DNA of 64,000 nucleotides from JBPOIC01 sp052034865. Lineage in GTDB: Bacteria; UBA10199; JADFYH01. The number at the start of each line of letters is the position of its first letter. The first letter of the stretch is position 1. The position numbers and the translations under genes are program-made. Below are positions 58,700-64,000 of the stretch, piece by piece. The notes beneath the pieces are model-generated. The model was not told where the DNA came from. It was given only the letters and a program-made list of their open reading frames with translations, and searched no databases. The DNA lies in the NCBI GenBank assembly GCA_052034865.1, contig JBPOIC010000029.1, positions 12,748 through 76,747 on the forward strand. The letters run 5' to 3'.

Positions 58700-58972
58700 T
58701 TAATGAAGTCCGGCAAGGATCCCACCTAACACCGCTGCAGCAATAATCAGACTGATTCCCAGAATGGTGGCAGCAACAACTTTTCCAAAATAAGTCGCTA
58801 CGGCAAGATTGCCACGAGCCATTTCCTTTTCTTCATCCAGGTGGGGCGTGAGGCGGGCAATGAGGTTGGGAATAAATCGCATTGAGATGAGGATCAGCAT
58901 CATGCCGATTACTCCTCCAAGAATAGCGAAGATCGCGGCCCAACCCATGTTTTGAAATGCTTCATGAATCAT
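58700..58972 (-). CDS. DUF350-like inner-membrane protein
   Basis: 90 residues, ATG 58972 behind CGGAGGAA. Two hydrophobic helices (~10-30 and ~62-86) flank a charged segment (LTPHLDEEKEMARGNLAVATYFG). The NLAVA..FGK segment and two-helix hairpin are like the repeat unit of DUF350 proteins, which are often paired with genes for membrane-stress or phage-shock-like functions. It is the promoter-proximal gene of an operon with the Hint-Tim44 gene. Function unknown. Confidence 0.75.
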   Translation of the reverse strand: MIHEAFQNMGWAAIFAILGGVIGMMLILISMRFIPNLIARLTPHLDEEKEMARGNLAVATYFGKVVAATILGISLIIAAAVLGGILAGLH

Positions 58973-59089
58973 AGAATTTCCTCCGTTGTAGGATTTTAAT
59001 ATTGAACGTGAATGTTACCACTCTAGCAAAGTGCAAAAAACAGCGGATTTGTGACAGCTGGTTTTGAGTGTCTTTATATAGATACGGAC

Positions 59090-59848
59090 CTATTTGTATG
59101 GATTCGACTCTATTGTGTTTGGTTTGATGCTGAAGGCACTCTCTCCAACGTCGGTGATCAAACGGACAGAAGCGGGGATGCCGGTAGTCTTAAGTTGTAG
59201 AGAGTAAGACCAGTCACTCACTTTTGAAGTAAACACTTTTTCAACACTCTCCAGTTCAATCGATATTCCAAATTCCAAAAAGAGTTTTGCAAGCGGATCG
59301 TAGGCCTGGGTTTGGTTTGCAAGTTCGACGAAGAGCAGATTGAGGCCTTTGATTTTCGAGTGGGGATAATGTTTGCGATAATCCTGATAATCGGCCGATT
59401 TCCAGGAGGCCAGGGCAACGGGGATATTCCAGGAAAAATCATTTCTATTGGTAAAAGATCCCCAACTTAGGTGACTAAAATTTTTCAGATCCCAGCGCAT
59501 CGCAATTTTTTTGAGGATCTGGCGGTGGTAGGGGAGTTGTTCAGCGAACGGAAGTTCGCATGAGCGTTTGACGACAAGATCGCGGTGAGAATTTTTTTCG
59601 CCATCGTCGGGTTTGAATTCGATCGCATTCCATTGGAGTTTGCATCCCGACACTTCAATCACAAAGGCAACGTCATTCAGCTTCTCCATCCATCCGGCAG
59701 AATTTTCATCTTTATAAATCTTCACCTCAGGTTCTTTAATTTTTGGATCTCCAGGTTTGTTGGCACAAAGAGAATTTGCTGAGAAAAGAATCAGGGAAAA
59801 AATAATCCCTAAAAAAAAGATAAGATGTTTGGCGGTGTTGGATTTCAT
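59090..59848 (-). CDS. Exported protein of unknown function
   Basis: ATG 59848 chosen because it begins a signal peptide (MKSNTAKHLIFFLGIIFSLILFSANSLCAN); the frame extends 14 codons upstream to a TTG, and neither has a clear ribosome binding site. The ~225-residue mature part has two Cys (SGCKLQW, KRSCELPF) that may form a disulphide in the periplasm. FSHLSWGSFTNRNDFSWNIPVALASW suggests a globular fold. I recognise no family. It is separated by ~115 bases from the DUF350 gene on the same strand. Confidence 0.7.
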   Translation of the reverse strand: MKSNTAKHLIFFLGIIFSLILFSANSLCANKPGDPKIKEPEVKIYKDENSAGWMEKLNDVAFVIEVSGCKLQWNAIEFKPDDGEKNSHRDLVVKRSCELPFAEQLPYHRQILKKIAMRWDLKNFSHLSWGSFTNRNDFSWNIPVALASWKSADYQDYRKHYPHSKIKGLNLLFVELANQTQAYDPLAKLFLEFGISIELESVEKVFTSKVSDWSYSLQLKTTGIPASVRLITDVGESAFSIKPNTIESNPYK

Positions 59849-59921
59849 AGAGGATACGAGCGACAATCTTCCTAACGATGAAAAATACAAGCAGGAATTT
59901 TTTAGTATCCCAGATCAACCC

Positions 59922-60206
59922 TCAGGTTTCCTTCCATTGAAATACACAACTTTCATCGCAAAAATATTCTCCCCGATGCACTCGGGCAAAAGTTTTAGGA
60001 TTATAGGTTCCACACACCGGACAGCGTTTCATTTCATCCACAATTTTTTCTTCGGGTTTTTTCTCGGGTCGAACTTTAGAAAAAGGAGGAGGGGGTGTTG
60101 AGCGAAAGCGCGAGTTTTTAGGTCGTGAACTTTTTTTAGAAGAGGGAAAAAAAATCTTCACGAACAGGTAAATTAAAAAAATAAAAAGAAGGGTTTGAAA
60201 AAACAC
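59922..60206 (-). CDS. Small membrane protein with zinc-ribbon (PP0621-like)
   Basis: 94 residues from GTG 60206, with an AGGAT-type site upstream. A single N-terminal membrane helix (MFFQTLLFIFLIYLFVKIFF), a basic Pro-rich linker, and a C-terminal zinc-ribbon pattern CPVCGTYNP ... YFCDESC. The layout is that of small bacterial zinc-ribbon proteins annotated PP0621. It lies 16 bases after folK ends on the same strand and may be co-transcribed. Function unknown. Confidence 0.75.
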   Translation of the reverse strand: MFFQTLLFIFLIYLFVKIFFPSSKKSSRPKNSRFRSTPPPPFSKVRPEKKPEEKIVDEMKRCPVCGTYNPKTFARVHRGEYFCDESCVFQWKET

Positions 60207-60222
60207 GGTGATTATCCTGAAG

Positions 60223-60777
60223 TTATACCTGCTTCCATCCCTCGGAATAATTGCGGCTTAAGTAAAATCGAAACAGGGGTGTGATTTTCTTATTATCGAT
60301 CAATTGTTTCAGCAAGGTCTCAATCGTTTTGGCCTTGATGGGATGTTTTAGATCCGGAGAAATCTCGGCCAGGGGTTCGAGTACAAAACGTCTTTTGTGA
60401 AGCTCGGGATGGGGCACGGTGAGGGGCTGAGAACGGATGATCTCGTCATTGAAAAAAAGAATATCCAGATCAATCGTGCGAGAGGACCATTTGGAATGAT
60501 GAGGATCGCGTCCTAGCTCGAGTTCCAGCTCAAGCAGCAATTGCAATAAGCCGGCAGCACTCAGCCGTGTTTTGATTCGGATCACGCTGTTGACGTACCA
60601 GCCCATCGACGCCGAAGTGGTTTTTGCAAGCGGTTCGGTTTCGTAGAAAGAAGAAGTCCTCAAGACTTCGCACTTGGGATGTTGATGAATACGCTGGATG
60701 GCAAGCGAGCTTAAGCGAATGCGGTCTCCCAAATTTGATCCAATGCCGATCCAGGCGATGTTCCAGGGATGTGTCAT
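60223..60777 (-). CDS. folK: 2-amino-4-hydroxy-6-hydroxymethyldihydropteridine pyrophosphokinase
   Basis: Start set at ATG 60777 (MTHPWNIAWIGIGSNLGDR); the open frame reaches 61038 but the extra part crosses an inverted repeat. The 184-residue protein is slightly longer than the ~160 usual for FolK, with extra residues at the C-terminus. Motifs: GIGSNLGDR, the pterin-binding SSFYETEP, and the Mg/ATP site SSRTIDLDILFF with HPELHKRRFVLEPLAEI. It transfers pyrophosphate from ATP to 6-hydroxymethyl-dihydropterin in folate synthesis; folE is at 20.0 kb. No good ribosome binding site is visible. Confidence 0.94.
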   Translation of the reverse strand: MTHPWNIAWIGIGSNLGDRIRLSSLAIQRIHQHPKCEVLRTSSFYETEPLAKTTSASMGWYVNSVIRIKTRLSAAGLLQLLLELELELGRDPHHSKWSSRTIDLDILFFNDEIIRSQPLTVPHPELHKRRFVLEPLAEISPDLKHPIKAKTIETLLKQLIDNKKITPLFRFYLSRNYSEGWKQV

Positions 60778-60823
60778 AAAAACGAGATTACTGAAGCGGT
60801 AGGTAGGGGTCAATCCTCGAAAG

Positions 60824-60946
60824 GGAACCTCTAAAAATTCCTCATTGGCTGTGTTCCCCGCTTCACCCTTTCCCTGCGACCTACACTCAGTAGGCCTCAG
60901 TCGCGGGTTTGCGGGCGCCTTGCCACTGGGTTTTTTAAGAGGTTCC
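60824..60946. repeat. Inverted-repeat element (~123 bp) upstream of folK
   Basis: Left arm GGAACCTCTAAAAA (60824-60837) and right arm TTTTTTAAGAGGTTCC (60931-60946) are complementary apart from one or two bases. The inside is GC-rich with further partial pairing (CTCATTGGC near 60842, GCCACTGGG near 60922). GCGCCTTGCCA near its right end also occurs in the 14115-14271 element (GCGCGCCTTGCCA), hinting at a related family. The open frame across it is not coding. Confidence 0.75.
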
Positions 60947-61014
60947 TGAAAAGAGTATGTAAATAGAGATGCCTGAAAGTGGGTTTGGAGAAAAGTGGAT
61001 TCTCTCTTCCTAAT

Positions 61015-61039
61015 AAAAAAGGCGGGGATATTCCCCACC
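61015..61039 (-). terminator. Rho-independent terminator after the PHP-domain gene
   Basis: Stem GGCGGGGA (61021-61028) with TCCCCACC (61032-61039), one G-U pair, 3-base loop; on the minus strand it is followed by six T (complement of 61015-61020). It ends the large leftward gene at 61056-64000. Confidence 0.85.
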
Positions 61040-61055
61040 CCGGATAAAAGCCATT

Positions 61056-64000
61056 TCAGAAAGGTGATTTTCCTTCCCGAACGTACTTTGCCTGGTAACC
61101 ATTGCCATCGATATCGATATAAATCGGATTGGTGAGGGCAAAGGCGCGGTTGCCGCCGATTTTGCTGGTGATGCCTTCGGTAGTCCGTTCGGTGTCGAGG
61201 GTATCCAAAAACTTGTCGGGCTGAACGGCAGCGTCGGTGGTATTCACAAAACTGGGAATATAAGGAAAGAGAGTGTGTGTTGTAGAAGAACCCTTCACAA
61301 TCACCACGAGCCAGGTGTCTTCCGAAAGGTTGAGGGTTGTCTGAATGTCTGTCGCACGCAGTCCATTGGGAGAAACCGATTGAGTGAGAGTTTGAGAAGA
61401 TCCTCCGCCGCCCCGCTTAAAGCTTGAGACAGGAGAATAAAGATATTTCGGGTAGAGGTGGTTGATGTTTTTTGAAGAGTCCACTGTCACCGTGACAAAC
61501 TCATCCGCAGACTTATCCCATGGACCGGACAGGTCATCTTTGGCCGGTGTGGGATCGCTATTTGCGTAAATTTCAACTGTGTCCCAATCCACCCAATCCG
61601 GGCTTTCCACATGAATGCTTAAGGTAACGTCTTTGGCTCCCCCGCCCGAGAGTGCGAGAGTATCTCCGACTTGTGCGATTTGAGAAACCCCCGCACTGAT
61701 TGCCTGCACGGAGAGGAAAGGTCCGCTGGAAACAACCACATGCTGGCGATTTACATTGTGGGCAATTTCCTGAGGATCAATTCCGGCAAAGCTGCCCGTC
61801 CCGTCCCGAGGATCTGCTTTGGAAAGGACATAATTTCTGAATCCTCCGATTGGAGAAATGATTTGACGATGGCTATCAGAGTTCGCTGTGGCGGCAACAC
61901 TTTTTCCCAGATTCAAAAAATTAAACCAGGTGGGAATGGCCGTGTCGAAAAGAACACTCAAGGGAGTATCGCCGATCGAAAGCTCCATGGCGGTAAATTT
62001 CTCTGAGACCAATGCGCTGGTGCCCAAAGGAAAGGGAGGTTTGAAACCGCCTGATGAATTCGTGTTGGGAGGAAGTCTGAAGTCAACCGGATCCGCATAA
62101 CTTGCAAGGGCCGGCACTCCATCAAATTTCGTGGTAGTTACCAAGCGGCTTAAGGAAAAATTGCCAAGCAGGTTGTCCATAATATGGGCCACCTGCAAAA
62201 CCTGCTCGCCGGGATTTTTCTCCTCGAGATGTGTGAAAACTTCATCGGGTGAAAGCATTTCATGGTGATTCGGGCCCGGGCTAAAACCGGCCTTGTTCGT
62301 GTAATCGAAGGCCCCGCCCGTCGGGTCGTTCGGGTCATAAGCGAGCGGAAAAGCGATGAGATGACCAATGGCCATCGGAGTGATTTCGTCTCCGGTAATA
62401 TTTGCAATCAGCTGAGTCGCCCCCAGAGTTTTGATCGTGTCGCTATAGTCGGTTACGGCATCATGATCGGAGGAGCTGATAATATCCAGCCCTTCTGCCA
62501 AGGCAAAATGCACACGGGCCTCCAAACCATAAGGTGAGTCTGGAGAGCGAATGCCATGGACATGAAAATCTGCCGAGACATAGCCAGGAGTTTGCACCAC
62601 CTTTTTCAAGGTTGCCTGAACCGTGTTTGTCCCACCTGGGGCTACAGTGATCCGTTGGGCATGGAGGTTATATTCGGGCCCACGCATCACAAAGATTTCA
62701 TAATTTCCCGGCTCCAGACGGAAGATGTTCGGGCTTACGTAACGTGGATTTCCCGAGTTGGATAATTTACCAGCGGGATCCAAAAAGAGGGTGTCGATAT
62801 AGCCGTAAAGATTTCCCTGAAAATTGAGATCGGCAATGGGGCTGTCATCGGCAGGAACATCGTTGACCGGTAGTTTGTGGTATGGGCTCGGATCGAAACC
62901 GGCAATCGCGATGCGTGCCGGAACGGGATTTCCGTTTTCATCTTTCGCAGAAATTTGCACGAGACCCGAAGAGCCAAGAGTACACTGAATTTTGTCCAAT
63001 CCTCCTGAGGTGTCACAGGTGCCGGCCTTGTTTTTTGCTTCAAGGGTTCCATCCGCCCAGGCGTAAGATGAGAGGTAGCCTTCTTTATAAACTTCAACCG
63101 TGTACTGGCCCGAGCCAAATAGTTTGGCTTTTTCATCAGATCCACTGCTCACATTGCCTGTGAAATTGCCATTTGGATCTGAGTACAACATGGTGACGGG
63201 TTTTTTACTGCCTTTATCAATCAGTAATACACGAGCCTGGGTAACGGGTTGATTTTGGGCATCGACTACCTTTCCAGCCAATGGATAGGTTGGAACACCC
63301 AGAGCCTGAACCCCCCCTTGTAACACCGAGCTGGCATCGCCGTTTCCTACTGCAAAATACCGAGTGTAAATGGTTTCCCCCGCAGGAAGCGAAAAGTTGA
63401 TTTTGGGAGTGGGAGAACTGGAGAAAGGAATCAGTCCAGGTGCGATCTTTTCGCCATAACCCATGATGCTCACACCTGAAACAGTTAAGACATCGGTGGA
63501 TCTTAAGGTTTCATCCGCATTTTTGAATAAGGTGGGATCGTGGAAGAAACCATAGGAAACACCCGTGTTGGTTTCAAGACCGGTGTAAACAATAGCGGGA
63601 ACGTCATAGTAGAGACCCTGGCCGCTAAAACCGGTTTTGGGAAAGAAGGTTTCTAAAGTGCCAGAACCATTGACCCAGTCTCCAATGGGCATCGGCACAG
63701 GATCCTTTCCACTATTCATCAGGTGGGTTTGGATGATGACGTAGGTCTTGTCTGACCTTAAGACATAATCGGTGACAATCGTGGTGGAGACATTTTTCAA
63801 AGAAGCGACATTTTCGAATGGATCGAGAACATCATTGTATTGATCGGGAAAGAAAAGGCTGATGCCATTTTTGGCAATTTTCGCAAAGGGGACAATGATG
63901 GAGGTTTGGATATAGTCATAGACATCCAGCACTCCGGTAGCGCGGACGATGACAGGGCCTTGGGTGAAGTCGCCATTGATGATTTCCAGTTTTTGATAAA
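61056..64000 (-). CDS. Large protein with carboxypeptidase-regulatory and PHP (CehA/McbA-like) domains, 5-prime end outside the window
   Basis: At least 981 codons; the frame stays open to the right edge (…NGDFTQGPVIVRATG before the GTG at 63932), so the true start lies beyond 64000. The N-terminal part is a beta-rich domain of the galactose-mutarotase-like kind. Then comes a carboxypeptidase-regulatory-like segment (YPLAGKVVDAQNQPVTQARVLL). A PHP-type metallohydrolase follows, with ligands in ADFHVHGIRSPD, ISSSDHDAVTDY, GHLIAFP and a late NSDSHRQI. The C-terminus has a beta-domain with Ser/Thr-rich turns. It probably hydrolyses a phosphoester or similar bond outside the cytoplasm; the substrate is unknown. 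A terminator follows. Confidence 0.85.
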   Translation of the reverse strand, partial: YQKLEIINGDFTQGPVIVRATGVLDVYDYIQTSIIVPFAKIAKNGISLFFPDQYNDVLDPFENVASLKNVSTTIVTDYVLRSDKTYVIIQTHLMNSGKDPVPMPIGDWVNGSGTLETFFPKTGFSGQGLYYDVPAIVYTGLETNTGVSYGFFHDPTLFKNADETLRSTDVLTVSGVSIMGYGEKIAPGLIPFSSSPTPKINFSLPAGETIYTRYFAVGNGDASSVLQGGVQALGVPTYPLAGKVVDAQNQPVTQARVLLIDKGSKKPVTMLYSDPNGNFTGNVSSGSDEKAKLFGSGQYTVEVYKEGYLSSYAWADGTLEAKNKAGTCDTSGGLDKIQCTLGSSGLVQISAKDENGNPVPARIAIAGFDPSPYHKLPVNDVPADDSPIADLNFQGNLYGYIDTLFLDPAGKLSNSGNPRYVSPNIFRLEPGNYEIFVMRGPEYNLHAQRITVAPGGTNTVQATLKKVVQTPGYVSADFHVHGIRSPDSPYGLEARVHFALAEGLDIISSSDHDAVTDYSDTIKTLGATQLIANITGDEITPMAIGHLIAFPLAYDPNDPTGGAFDYTNKAGFSPGPNHHEMLSPDEVFTHLEEKNPGEQVLQVAHIMDNLLGNFSLSRLVTTTKFDGVPALASYADPVDFRLPPNTNSSGGFKPPFPLGTSALVSEKFTAMELSIGDTPLSVLFDTAIPTWFNFLNLGKSVAATANSDSHRQIISPIGGFRNYVLSKADPRDGTGSFAGIDPQEIAHNVNRQHVVVSSGPFLSVQAISAGVSQIAQVGDTLALSGGGAKDVTLSIHVESPDWVDWDTVEIYANSDPTPAKDDLSGPWDKSADEFVTVTVDSSKNINHLYPKYLYSPVSSFKRGGGGSSQTLTQSVSPNGLRATDIQTTLNLSEDTWLVVIVKGSSTTHTLFPYIPSFVNTTDAAVQPDKFLDTLDTERTTEGITSKIGGNRAFALTNPIYIDIDGNGYQAKYVREGKSPF

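Noticed and set aside
60778..61038. FolK N-terminal extension of 87 codons
   Set aside because: It runs through an inverted-repeat element and has no conserved FolK sequence; the family starts at the GIGSNLGDR region.
1..64000. tRNA or rRNA genes
   Set aside because: Reading both strands, I found no T-loop/anticodon combination or rRNA-like segment that I could fold.

Overview
The window looks like a chromosomal segment of a Gram-negative bacterium of deltaproteobacterial type. It encodes a Pal lipoprotein with CpoB, a phosphate-type outer-membrane porin, several exported lipoproteins, and two enzymes of the futalosine menaquinone route (MqnE, MqnD). Base composition looks moderate by eye and was not measured. 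Placement near uncultured lineages such as UBA10199 is a guess from general gene style, not something the sequence proves. I saw no rRNA, tRNA or CRISPR array.

Layout. 1-3 kb: start of an acyl-CoA dehydrogenase-like gene, a small exported protein, a TPR protein, an inositol-monophosphatase family enzyme and a single-domain response regulator. 3-6 kb: phosphate porin and PstS with a possible Pho-box array. 6-13 kb (minus strand): a CHASE hybrid histidine kinase, a LivK/LivH pair, and agmatine deiminase plus N-carbamoylputrescine amidase (agmatine to putrescine) with a third nitrilase-family enzyme. 13-19 kb: pal, cpoB, mfd. 19-24 kb: mqnE, folE, queG, a CcmI-like lipoprotein, a ferredoxin, mqnD. 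24-32 kb: two unknown exported or membrane proteins, a wrecked transposase and toxin-domain fragment, recA-alaS, small membrane proteins and msrB. This stretch is sprinkled with a short intergenic repeat (core CAGACGGAGG). 32-38 kb: the pyruvate dehydrogenase complex aceE, aceF, lpd, with a patchwork of palindromic repeats between aceE and aceF. 38-57 kb: one 18.1-kb gene followed directly by its own phosphopantetheinyl transferase. 57-64 kb (minus strand): a Tim44-like protein carrying an intein-type Hint domain, a DUF350 protein, unknown small proteins, folK, and the 3-prime part of a large exported PHP-domain protein.

The centrepiece is the 6,045-residue protein at 38220-56357. Its last ~3,850 residues have the complete domain order and motifs of a fungal-type type I fatty acid synthase (AT-ER-DH-MPT-ACP-KR-KS). 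The size equals yeast beta plus alpha subunits without the PPT domain, and the PPT is supplied by the next gene. Its first ~2,200 residues are an unrecognised, mostly helical extension. Sitting just downstream of the pyruvate dehydrogenase genes, the locus reads as a pyruvate to acetyl-CoA to fatty-acid module. The other unusual items are the Hint domain inside the Tim44-like protein, the CAGACGGAGG repeat family and two related long inverted-repeat elements.
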